From: Actinokineospora diospyrosa
GTDB taxonomy: Bacteria; Actinomycetota; Actinomycetes; Mycobacteriales; Pseudonocardiaceae
Assembly: GCF_024171925.1 (NCBI RefSeq)
Contig: NZ_JAMTCO010000015.1
Location: forward strand, 62,001 to 126,000
Direction of reading: 5' to 3'
Length of the DNA stretch: 64,000 bases
The position numbers and the translations under genes are program-made. Below, piece after piece: positions 54,824 to 62,864 of the stretch. Numbering within the stretch: position 1 is the first letter of the stretch; each line of letters begins with the position of its first letter. The notes under the pieces were generated by a model. That model saw only the letters and a list, made by a program, of their open reading frames with translations. It was not told where the DNA came from and ran no database searches.

Positions 54824-56557
54824 CTAGAAGGTCAGCTTCCAGGAGTTCAGGTAGCCGACGTCGGAGCGGTAGAGGTCCTGCAGCTTGAGGTTCCAGGTGC
54901 CGTTGGCGACCTCGGTGGAGGCGTTCACGGTGTAAGTGGCCACGATGTTGTCTGCGGCGTCGTTGGTCGAGGAACCCTTCAAACGGTAAGTGGAACCATC
55001 CGGGGCCACGAGGTCGATCACGACATCACCGCGGTAGGGGTGCACCACGTTGACGTCGACCTTGAGCGTGGCGGGCGCGTTCCCGGAAATGCCGGTGACG
55101 GTGATCGGACTGGTCACCGCGGCACCGGCGTCCGGGATGGCCAGGTCGGTGGTGTTCTCGAAGGTGCCACCCGGGGTGGTGCCGCCGCCGACCGCGTCCT
55201 TGGCGTCGACGCGGCCCTCGCCGTAGAAGTTGTTCTTGGCGGTGGTGCCCGCGCAGCGGCTGTCGGAGCAGGCGAGGTCGTCGGCCTCGGTGGCGAGCCG
55301 GGCGCGGACCTGGGCCGGGGTCAGCGACGGGTTGACGCTGAGCATGAGCGCGGCGACGCCCGCGACGTGCGGGGTGGCCATCGAGGTGCCGGAGGAGTTG
55401 CCGTAGGTGCCGCCGGGCAACGTGGAGTACACGTTGTCACCGGGGGCGGTCACGGCGATCTTGTCGGTGCCGAAGTTGGAGAACGACGACTTGACGTTCG
55501 ACGAGTTGATCGAGGACACGGCCAGCACGCTCGGCAGCTCGTTCGGCACGGCGAGGCAGGCGGTGGTGACCGGCCTGCTCGCGGGCGTCGAGTCGTTGGG
55601 GCTGGTGGTGTCGGTGGTCTTGTTCGCCAGGTTGATGTTCTCGTTGCCCGCGGCGGCGATGTTCAGCACGCCCTTGCCCTCGGCGTAGGCGGCGGCGCGC
55701 TTCACGCCCTCCAGGATCGCGGCCTGGTCGACGTTGTTCGGGCAGTTGAACAGCCACGGGTCGGTGTAGTAGCTGTTGTTGGTGATCTTGAAGCCCTGGT
55801 CACCGGAGAACACGAAGGCGCAGATGGTGTTCTCGGCGAAGAACAGGCCGCTCGGGGTCTCCGCGATGCGCACCGAGGCGATCTTCACGCTCGGCGCGAC
55901 GCCGACCATGCCCTTGCCGTTCTTGGCCGCGGCGATGGTGCCCGCCACGTGCGTGCCGTGCGTGCCCTCCGGCCGCCAGGAGCCCACCCGGGTGTCGAGC
56001 TTGCCGTAGGCGCACGAGCCCGACTTCGAGGCGTCGAAGTTCGCCTTGAGGTCGTAGTGCTGGTCGTCCACGCCGGTGTCCAGGACGCCGACGGTGACCG
56101 AGGGGGAGCCGGTGGTGACCGCCCACGCCTGGTCGGCCTTGATCTGGGTCATGTCGACTCGGTTCGTCTCGGCCGCGGTCGGGACGGTCTGGGTCGGCGA
56201 CGCCGGGATGGGCGGGTTGCTGACCTGGGCGGGCAGGTCGCTCGTCCTGGTCGCGCCGACCTGCTGGACACCGCTGACCGCGCGCATCTTCGTGGCGAAG
56301 TCGGTGGCCGTCGAGTGGGCGACGACGACGCCGATCGCGTCGTAGGAGGCGTAGACGCTGCCGCCGTTGGTCGCGACCGCGGACTTGGCGCCCGCCGTGC
56401 CGTTGGGGGCGGTGATCACGAGGTACGAGCGCAGACCGGCCTGTGCGGCCGAGGGCGCGGCGGGGGCGGCGCTGGCCGGGGCGGTCAACCCGACCACGGC
56501 GCAGGCCCCGACCGCGGCGGCGATGACCGCCCGGCGGAACTGGGAACGCAGGAACAC
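54824..56557 (-). CDS. Secreted S8 (subtilisin-like) protease with C-terminal P domain, second paralog
   Basis: 577 residues with the same plan as its neighbour: signal peptide, prodomain, catalytic Asp (V-L-D-T-G-V-D-D), His (G-T-H-G-T-H-V-A-G) and Ser (G-T-S-M-A-T-P-H), then a P-like domain. GGAGGAAAG precedes the GTG start. It has its own terminator, and an AT-rich 5' region lies upstream of each paralog, so each is probably transcribed alone. P domains in bacterial subtilases usually aid folding or substrate binding. Confidence 0.93.
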   Translation of the reverse strand: MFLRSQFRRAVIAAAVGACAVVGLTAPASAAPAAPSAAQAGLRSYLVITAPNGTAGAKSAVATNGGSVYASYDAIGVVVAHSTATDFATKMRAVSGVQQVGATRTSDLPAQVSNPPIPASPTQTVPTAAETNRVDMTQIKADQAWAVTTGSPSVTVGVLDTGVDDQHYDLKANFDASKSGSCAYGKLDTRVGSWRPEGTHGTHVAGTIAAAKNGKGMVGVAPSVKIASVRIAETPSGLFFAENTICAFVFSGDQGFKITNNSYYTDPWLFNCPNNVDQAAILEGVKRAAAYAEGKGVLNIAAAGNENINLANKTTDTTSPNDSTPASRPVTTACLAVPNELPSVLAVSSINSSNVKSSFSNFGTDKIAVTAPGDNVYSTLPGGTYGNSSGTSMATPHVAGVAALMLSVNPSLTPAQVRARLATEADDLACSDSRCAGTTAKNNFYGEGRVDAKDAVGGGTTPGGTFENTTDLAIPDAGAAVTSPITVTGISGNAPATLKVDVNVVHPYRGDVVIDLVAPDGSTYRLKGSSTNDAADNIVATYTVNASTEVANGTWNLKLQDLYRSDVGYLNSWKLTF

Positions 56558-56684
56558 GGCTTTCCTCCACGGGTGAAGGCCCCCGGCCGCTGGTGGTCGG
56601 GGTGCAGGATGAGCCCTTCACCCACACAGGAGGAGATTGTCATGCGTTTGGGACGTTTGACCGCAAAAAATACACGAAAGGGGC

Positions 56685-57329
56685 TTAGTTCAACTCGATC
56701 GTTGTACCCACCGGCGGGACCTCGAACCGGGCTCCCGCGGGCCCCAGGGAGCGGAACCGGTAGTGCGCGATGTCGATGCCCTTCTGGCTCGCGGTCTGCT
56801 CGTGGATCGGCAGGGCCACCTTCGGGTTGACGGCGCGGTAGAAGTCGACCGCCTCGCCGAGCCTGAGCCAGGGGGCGTCCAGCGGCAAGCCGAGGACGGT
56901 GATGTCTTGCTCGGGGACGTGGAGGGAGTCGCCCGGGTGGTAGAAGGCGCCGTTGTCGACCACGTAACCGATGTTTGGCGGGACCTCTATGTCGGCGTGG
57001 ATAAGCGCGTGCACGCCGCCAACCGCTGTGACGGTAGCGCCGCCGAGCTCGATGACGTCACCGACGTTGGCGACCCGGGCAGGCAAACCGAGCTTCTCGA
57101 CCTCGGCAGTGGTACCGGGATCGATGATGAGTTCGGCGTGCTGGTTGGCCGCCATAAGAGAGGGCAGCCGCACGGGGTCGATGTGGTCGAGGTGCTGGTG
57201 GGTGATGAGGACGCCGTCGAGGTCGCGCAGGTCCTCGAAGTCGAACGACCAGACGCCCGGGTCGATGAGCAGGCGGGCGGAACCGGTCTCCAGCAGCACG
57301 CACGCGTGCCCGAGATGTGTCACCTTCAC
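56685..57329 (-). CDS. Metallo-beta-lactamase-fold hydrolase (UlaG-like)
   Basis: A 214-residue protein. V-T-H-L-G-H-A-C-V-L-L-E opens the fold, and T-H-Q-H-L-D-H-I-D (about 56-64) is the HxHxDH metal site. Later histidines in H-A-L-I-H, Y-H-P-G-D-S-L and P-I-H-E complete a two-metal centre. It resembles small UlaG-type MBL proteins, and the substrate is unknown. The GTG at 57329 is leaderless, six bases after TACCCT. It is divergent from the aldehyde dehydrogenase gene. Confidence 0.85.
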   Translation of the reverse strand: MKVTHLGHACVLLETGSARLLIDPGVWSFDFEDLRDLDGVLITHQHLDHIDPVRLPSLMAANQHAELIIDPGTTAEVEKLGLPARVANVGDVIELGGATVTAVGGVHALIHADIEVPPNIGYVVDNGAFYHPGDSLHVPEQDITVLGLPLDAPWLRLGEAVDFYRAVNPKVALPIHEQTASQKGIDIAHYRFRSLGPAGARFEVPPVGTTIELN

Positions 57330-57335
57330 ATCCGC

Positions 57336-57371
57336 AGGGTATCGCCAGGGTGCCGTACTGGCGGGTAGCTT
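57336..57371. promoter_or_regulatory. Overlapping divergent leaderless promoters with a central inverted repeat
   Basis: Between the MBL start (57329) and the ALDH start (57379) are TACCCT on the minus strand (57341-57336) and TAGCTT on the plus strand (57366-57371), each six to seven bases before its start codon. Between them CGCCAG (57343-57348) and CTGGCG (57358-57363) form an inverted repeat, a plausible shared operator. Confidence 0.5.
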
Positions 57372-57378
57372 CGCCGGT

Positions 57379-58821
57379 ATGACGTTCGAGTCGCTGAACC
57401 CGGCCACCGACGAAGTCGTCGGCACGCACCAGGTGCATTCGGCCGCCGAGGTGGACGCCGCGGTCGCCCGCGCCCGCGCCGCCGCCGGGTGGTGGGCCGA
57501 GCTGGGACCCGCGGGCCGCGCGGACCGGCTCAACCAGTGGAAGGTCGCGCTGACCAGGCGTTCCGCTGAGCTGGCCGCGGTCGTTCAGGCGGAGACGGGC
57601 AAGCCGCGCGCCGACGCGATGCTCGAGATCATCCTGGCGATCGACCACACGGCGTGGGCGGCGCGCAACGCGGCGCGGGTGCTGCGCCGCAAACGCCGCT
57701 CGCCGGGTCTGCTGATGGCGAACCAGGCGGCGACGGTGGAGTACCTGCCGCTGGGCGTGATCGGCGTGGTCGGGCCGTGGAACTACCCGGTGTTCACGCC
57801 GATGGGATCGATCGCGTACGCGTTGGCCGCGGGGAACGCCGTGGTGTTCAAGCCGAGCGAGTACACCCCCGGGGTGGGGCAGTGGCTGGTCGACTCGTTC
57901 GCGTCCGTCGTGCCGGAGCAGCCGGTGTTCCAACTGGTGACCGGGTTCGGCGAGACCGGGGCCGCGCTGTGCCGGTCCGGTGTGGACAAGATCGCGTTCA
58001 CCGGGTCACCGGGGACGGGCAAGAAGATCATGGCGACGTGCGCGGAGACGCTGACGCCGGTGCTGATCGAGGCGGGCGGCAAGGACGCGTTGCTGGTGGA
58101 CGCGGACGCCGACATCGCGGCCGCCGCCGATGCGGCGGTATGGGGCGGCATCTCCAACGCCGGGCAGACTTGTGTTGGTGTTGAGCGGGTCTATGTGCAC
58201 ACACGTGTCTATGACGAGTTCGTGGCTGCCGTAGTGGCGAAGGCTCGCGCGGTAGAGGTGGGTTCCCAGATCGGGCCGATCACGATGCCAGCTCAGGTGG
58301 ACATCATCCGCGGTCACATCGCCGATGCCCTAGCGCGCGGCGGCCGGGCGCTGGTGGGTGGTGAAGGCTCGGGCAGGTTCGTCGAGCCGACTGTCTTGGT
58401 AGACGTGCCGGAGGATTCCTTGGCGGTGCGGGAAGAGACCTTCGGGCCGACTCTTACGATCACCAAGGTGGAGTCGATGGACGAGGCCATCGCGAAGGCC
58501 AATGACACCCGCTACGGGCTCGGCGGCACTGTCTTCTCACGTTCCAACGGGACAGCTCTGGCACGCCGCCTGCGGTCGGGCATGGTGTCGGTCAACTCAG
58601 TCATCAGCTTCGCGGGGATCCCGTCTCTGCCGTTCGGCGGCGTTGGCGACTCGGGCTTTGGTCGAATCCATGGGCCCGAGGGTCTTAGGGAGTTCGCCCG
58701 TCCGCAGGCAGTCACCCGGCAGCGCTTCCGCGCGCCGCTTGTCCTAACGACCTTTGCCCGCTCCAAGAAGGTCGATGACCGAGTTGCCAAGCTGGTCAGC
58801 CTCTTGCACGGCCGCCGCTAG
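57379..58821 (+). CDS. NAD(P)-dependent aldehyde dehydrogenase (succinate-semialdehyde-type)
   Basis: A 480-residue ALDH. G-P-W-N-Y-P (~133-138), F-T-G-S-P-G-T-G (~212-219), catalytic Glu in I-E-A-G-G-K-D and catalytic Cys in N-A-G-Q-T-C (~264) are all present. P-F-G-G-V-G-D-S-G-F-G-R near the C-terminus is standard. Substrate is not determined by sequence. From about 58160 to the end the codon use relaxes (TGT, GTT, CTT, TCT) compared with the first half. Confidence 0.92.
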   Translation: MTFESLNPATDEVVGTHQVHSAAEVDAAVARARAAAGWWAELGPAGRADRLNQWKVALTRRSAELAAVVQAETGKPRADAMLEIILAIDHTAWAARNAARVLRRKRRSPGLLMANQAATVEYLPLGVIGVVGPWNYPVFTPMGSIAYALAAGNAVVFKPSEYTPGVGQWLVDSFASVVPEQPVFQLVTGFGETGAALCRSGVDKIAFTGSPGTGKKIMATCAETLTPVLIEAGGKDALLVDADADIAAAADAAVWGGISNAGQTCVGVERVYVHTRVYDEFVAAVVAKARAVEVGSQIGPITMPAQVDIIRGHIADALARGGRALVGGEGSGRFVEPTVLVDVPEDSLAVREETFGPTLTITKVESMDEAIAKANDTRYGLGGTVFSRSNGTALARRLRSGMVSVNSVISFAGIPSLPFGGVGDSGFGRIHGPEGLREFARPQAVTRQRFRAPLVLTTFARSKKVDDRVAKLVSLLHGRR

Positions 58822-58919
58822 CTAACTTGGGTCACGCCCTGTGGTCACCCCAGTGGTAACGCAACGCCCGCGCAGCCGATGCACAGGAGCGTATGTCGTA
58901 CAGCCGCTGGGAGCCCACC

Positions 58920-59423
58920 ATGATCGTCCCCCGGAGAACCCAGGTGGCGGCCCGCCACTTGGGACTGCTCGCCGGAGCCCTGTTGCTCACCATCACCGCT
59001 TGCGGCTCCCCGGCCGCCGCCCCACCCACCGTCTCCAGCACCGCTGGAACCACAACGACGACAACCACTAGTACAACGACAACCACCACTACGACCACCA
59101 CGCCGACGCCGACCACAACGACCACAGTGGTCCAGGTACCCGCACCGGCACCCGTAGCCGTCCCTGTACCGACCACCGCGGTGAAGAAGCCCGCGGTCAC
59201 GACGACCAAGCCACCGGCGGCCCCCAAGCCAACAACGACCGTGGCCAAACCTGCGTCCAACTGCAACCCGAACTACTCGCCCTGCGTCCCCAACGCGAGT
59301 GACGTGGACTGTGCGGGTGGGTCGGGCAACGGTCCCGCTTACGTCAAGGGTCCCATCCGAATCATCGGCTCTGACCCGTACAAGCTGGACGCCGACGGCG
59401 ATGGCATCGCCTGCGAGAAGTAG
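58920..59423 (+). CDS. Lipoprotein with Thr-rich linker and excalibur domain
   Basis: A 167-residue protein. The signal peptide ends in a lipobox-like T-I-T-A-C, followed by a ~90-residue Thr/Pro/Ala linker with long threonine runs. The C-terminal excalibur domain has D-A-D-G-D-G-I-A-C-E, an extracellular EF-hand-like calcium site with paired cysteines. It should be surface-anchored and span the wall. ATG at 58920 follows GGGAG by six bases; the in-frame ATG at 58893 has a poor spacing. Confidence 0.82.
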   Translation: MIVPRRTQVAARHLGLLAGALLLTITACGSPAAAPPTVSSTAGTTTTTTTSTTTTTTTTTTPTPTTTTTVVQVPAPAPVAVPVPTTAVKKPAVTTTKPPAAPKPTTTVAKPASNCNPNYSPCVPNASDVDCAGGSGNGPAYVKGPIRIIGSDPYKLDADGDGIACEK

Positions 59424-59429
59424 GGCCTC

Positions 59430-61031
59430 TTAGAGTCCGAACGCCTTCTCTACCAACCCATCGACGGCGGTGGGATCACCACGCCCCTCCACTAGCTCCC
59501 GCACGGCGTCTACAAGCTCTTGTGCTGCCGCCGTCTCCGGGTCAGGCAGGGGAAACCGCTCCACATACTGGGTGATCCACCGCCGCCGCCCCGCGTATAG
59601 CCGGTTCCCGCACACCTCGTCATAGAAGCGGAGACCTAGGGCTGAGTTGGCCACGCCAAGCATGAGGTAGGCCAACCGCTCATCCTCTATGTCCGCCAAC
59701 GAGATCCAGTAGCAGTCCCCGTTGACCACGGCGCCTGAACGGTCCAACGCGAACCGCCCACGCACGCTGATGTCGGGGAACACGATCTTCGGCGTCGCCC
59801 ACAACCCCGGCCGCTGCGGTACCCAGATCTCCCACCACTGCCGCCCAGCATCGGTGACGTACTTACGTCCCTTAAGCCGCTCGGCGTGCGACTCCAGGTA
59901 CTTGGCCGCCCCGGGGAAGACCTCTATGTCTACCGGCGTCCTCTTGTCGCGCTCGAGGTCGTAGGGATAGAGCACCTTCGTACTCGGCACGTCGACATGC
60001 CACGCCGTGATGTTCTCGTGGGTCAGCAGAGGCTGCAGCAACTCCGGCTCCACCCCAGCCCAGTCAGACCGGATGAACACCGCGTCGGCCGTGGTCTTGA
60101 TGCCCACCCGGATCTTGCCGCTCTGCCCGAAGGTCCGCCAGGTCGCCGCCTCGATCCGCTCAAGCCAGCCCCGGCCCCGCAACCGCCACGGCTCAGCCGA
60201 ATCCGCCCGGTCGGCCAACTCCCCAACCCGCACCGACACCGGCTTGCCCCCGTGCTCGACCACGCTGTCGCCATCAGCCCGCAACGCCTCGAACAGCGTC
60301 GCCCCGCTGGTCCGCACAGCCCCCTCATCGCGATAAGCAGCGACAAACCGGCACCGCCCAGGGCCCTCAACCCCAGTCGCGATCACCACGGCCGGGAGCA
60401 CAGCCGCACTGAACAACCTCGTGTCACCCAAGTCGTAGATCTCCACCGGGTTCAACGCCCCCACAAGCGAACCCCGCACGTTGGCCCCCGCCTTCGTGCT
60501 CAAGAACCGGTTCGAGCACACCATCCCCACCACGCCACCCGCCCGCAACAGCCTCGGGAATATCTTGACGAACGGATGCGTGAGATCAATCCTCCCCACC
60601 AACCCGAAATCCCGAGCCAACCCCCGCGCCGCCACCGCCCCAAGCTGCTGCGTCCGCACATAAGGCGGATTCGTCACAATCACATCGAATTCCCCCGAAC
60701 CCAACCCAGCGGCCGCCGAAATGAAGTCCCCCTCCCGCCAACACCCCACCACCCCCCGCTCAGCCGCCCGCTTCTCCGCAACCCCCAACGCCTCCCCGTC
60801 AAGGTCGTACCCGACCAACTCCGCCACAACCCCCACCCCAGCAAGAGCCTCAGCGATCGCGAAAAGCAACTCCCCATCCCCACAAGCCGGGTCCAAAACC
60901 CGCACCACCCCCCGCCCCCCGAGATGCCGAACCACCCCCGCCGCCAAAAACCCCGCCAACCCCACCGGCGTGTAGTGCCTCCCATGCCGCTTGATCACCG
61001 CAGCCTCGGCCCGACCACGCCCCCCAGCCAT
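59430..61031 (-). CDS. N6-adenine DNA methyltransferase (class I, N-P-P-Y type)
   Basis: A 533-residue protein. Motif I D-P-A-C-G-D-G-E lies near residues 47-54 and the catalytic N-P-P-Y near 121-124, followed by a ~350-residue region with features of a TaqI/Eco57I-like target-recognition domain. No restriction gene adjoins it, and it lies next to the Wadjet genes. It may be a solitary methylase, a BREX/DISARM-like fragment, or a type IIG relative without nuclease motif. GGGAG six bases before ATG 61031 supports the start. Confidence 0.85.
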   Translation of the reverse strand: MAGGRGRAEAAVIKRHGRHYTPVGLAGFLAAGVVRHLGGRGVVRVLDPACGDGELLFAIAEALAGVGVVAELVGYDLDGEALGVAEKRAAERGVVGCWREGDFISAAAGLGSGEFDVIVTNPPYVRTQQLGAVAARGLARDFGLVGRIDLTHPFVKIFPRLLRAGGVVGMVCSNRFLSTKAGANVRGSLVGALNPVEIYDLGDTRLFSAAVLPAVVIATGVEGPGRCRFVAAYRDEGAVRTSGATLFEALRADGDSVVEHGGKPVSVRVGELADRADSAEPWRLRGRGWLERIEAATWRTFGQSGKIRVGIKTTADAVFIRSDWAGVEPELLQPLLTHENITAWHVDVPSTKVLYPYDLERDKRTPVDIEVFPGAAKYLESHAERLKGRKYVTDAGRQWWEIWVPQRPGLWATPKIVFPDISVRGRFALDRSGAVVNGDCYWISLADIEDERLAYLMLGVANSALGLRFYDEVCGNRLYAGRRRWITQYVERFPLPDPETAAAQELVDAVRELVEGRGDPTAVDGLVEKAFGL

Positions 61032-61343
61032 CCAGCACTCCCACCCAGTCCACCCACCCACGCCCGTCACCCCTGATTGTGCACCTCAACCGCATCGATC
61101 CCGCCCCACCTCGCCAGTCCCAGAGTTGAAGGCGATCAAGCCACCCGAACGACTGCCACGGGAGACACGCGGGCCGATCCGGGCTCATCCACTCGAAGGC
61201 ACAGGACCTCTCGCCGATGTCACTGCGCCGTACAGTCATTCACTCGATTGGGTGATCTGACGGCGAACCGGGCCACCGGGTGGGGACCCTGTGTTGTCGT
61301 GGCACGGGGCGGTGGCTCCAGGTGTTCACGGGAGAGGTGAGCA
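61032..61343 (+). promoter_or_regulatory. Intergenic region before the Wadjet operon
   Basis: A 312-bp gap between divergent genes. TACAGT at 61231-61236 is the best -10 for the jet operon, giving a ~100-nt leader. GGAGAGG at 61330-61336 is its ribosome site. TCACTCGATTGGGTGA at 61242-61257 is a small imperfect palindrome just after the likely transcript start. No gene or repeat is seen. Confidence 0.4.
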
Positions 61344-62864
61344 GTGGCCAGCGAGGGCAAGGGTGGGGCGCATGCCGCCCGTACCAGCCTGTTCGCCTAC
61401 CTCACCGCGGGGCAGTCTGGTGAGTATCGGGCGATCATGGACCTGTTCACCGGGCCGCTGCTCACCGATCTGTCCGCGGGCGAGGTTTCTCACCAGTTGG
61501 GTGAACGGGGCGTCACCCTGTCCGTGGATGAGGCCACGCTGCGGTGTGAGCAGTTGGAAACGTGGGGCAACCTGGTGCGCGGGGTGCGCGACGCGCGGGT
61601 GCCGACGGTTCGGGAGTTCCTCAAATCACGGGGGCGGTACCAGGCCTCGAAGCTCGGCGGTCGGGTACACCGCGATGCCGAGGCGGTGTTGGCGGCGGGG
61701 GACGGGGCGCAGGAGGTGGCGCGGGAACTGCTCGGCGCCACCGTGCACCTGCTCGACCGGGTGTTGGCGCGGATCGGCGCGGCGGAGCCGGATGCCGAGG
61801 CGCTGGCCGCGGACGTGACGACGGTCTTCAACAACCAGCAGTTGTTCAACGAGAGCGTCCGCGACTTCTACGCCTACCTCAACGGGATCCTGTCCCGCTA
61901 CGACCTCGCGGGCGAGGAGTACCACCGGTTCAAGGAGCTCCTGCTCGAGTACATCGACCTGATCACCGCCGACGTCTCCCGGCACGCTCCGGCCATCGCC
62001 GCCCGGTGCGTTCGGCTGGTGCCGGTGCTGGACCGCGTGCTGGCGGTCCTCGACGAGCTGCCGGTGCCCGCGATGCCGGACGGGACGCCCGCGGATCGGT
62101 TGCCCGGGCGCCACCGGGCGGACTGGGAGCAGCTGCACGACTGGTACGCGGGCACCAACGGCCGGTCCGGTCCGGAAACCCTGCGCGCGGCGGCGGACCA
62201 GGCGCTGCGCCAGCTGCTGACCAACGCCAAGCGCATGCTCGCGGCAGCGGGCACCGGCGTCAGCAGGCGCGCTGACCTGCTCAAACTGGCCTCCTGGTTC
62301 GACGGCTCGGACTCCGGGGCAGCCCATCGGCTCTACGCGGCGACGTTCGGTGCCTACCCCGTCCGGCACCTCTCCGGCGGGCCGGAGGAGCTCGGGGTGC
62401 GCGACGGCGCGAGCACCTCGTGGTGGGACGCCACCCCGGTCGACGTGCCGATCAGCCTGCGGGACCGGGGTGATCGCAGCGCGCGGGGCCGGACGTCCTC
62501 CGTCCCGGACCCGGGCTTGGACGCCGAGCGTTTGCTCGCCCAGGCACGCGAGGAGGCGCGGGAACGCGAGCAGGCGGCCGCCGAGCTGGTCGCGGCAGGG
62601 GAACTCGACGGGGCTCGGGTGAGCCCGGCAGCGCGAGAGCTCCTGCTCGGACTCCTCAGCTCGCTGCTGGCCAAGCACCAGGACATGGCGGAGCCCGCCA
62701 CGGAGACCAACACCGACCTGGAGCTGCTGATCGAGGCGGAACCCGCGCTGGGCGCGAACACGACGCTGCACGCCAGAGACGGGTCGGTGGTCGTGCACGA
62801 CTTGCGGCTCACCGCGCGCCGCCCGTCCAGTGCCGGGGGCGCACGATCGGCGGGAGCCGGGTGA
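61344..62864 (+). CDS. jetA: Wadjet defence protein JetA (DUF2397 / TIGR02677 family)
   Basis: A 506-residue protein. It begins R-T-S-L-F-A-Y-L-T-A-G-Q-S-G-E-Y-R-A-I-M, the typical opening of TIGR02677 proteins, with further family-like segments such as R-Y-D-L-A-G-E-E-Y-H-R-F-K and R-R-A-D-L-L-K-L-A-S-W-F. It is mostly helical, the kleisin-like (MukF-type) subunit of an SMC-like complex that recognises and helps cut closed circular plasmids. The GTG at 61344 has GGAGAGG upstream. It overlaps the next gene by 4 bp. Confidence 0.88.
   Translation: MASEGKGGAHAARTSLFAYLTAGQSGEYRAIMDLFTGPLLTDLSAGEVSHQLGERGVTLSVDEATLRCEQLETWGNLVRGVRDARVPTVREFLKSRGRYQASKLGGRVHRDAEAVLAAGDGAQEVARELLGATVHLLDRVLARIGAAEPDAEALAADVTTVFNNQQLFNESVRDFYAYLNGILSRYDLAGEEYHRFKELLLEYIDLITADVSRHAPAIAARCVRLVPVLDRVLAVLDELPVPAMPDGTPADRLPGRHRADWEQLHDWYAGTNGRSGPETLRAAADQALRQLLTNAKRMLAAAGTGVSRRADLLKLASWFDGSDSGAAHRLYAATFGAYPVRHLSGGPEELGVRDGASTSWWDATPVDVPISLRDRGDRSARGRTSSVPDPGLDAERLLAQAREEAREREQAAAELVAAGELDGARVSPAARELLLGLLSSLLAKHQDMAEPATETNTDLELLIEAEPALGANTTLHARDGSVVVHDLRLTARRPSSAGGARSAGAG

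Noticed and set aside
56629..56830. AGGAGG followed by ATG at 56642 on the plus strand, suggesting a small gene
   Set aside because: After about 18 codons the frame enters the metallo-hydrolase gene antisense and becomes low complexity. The match is probably chance, though the site looks good.
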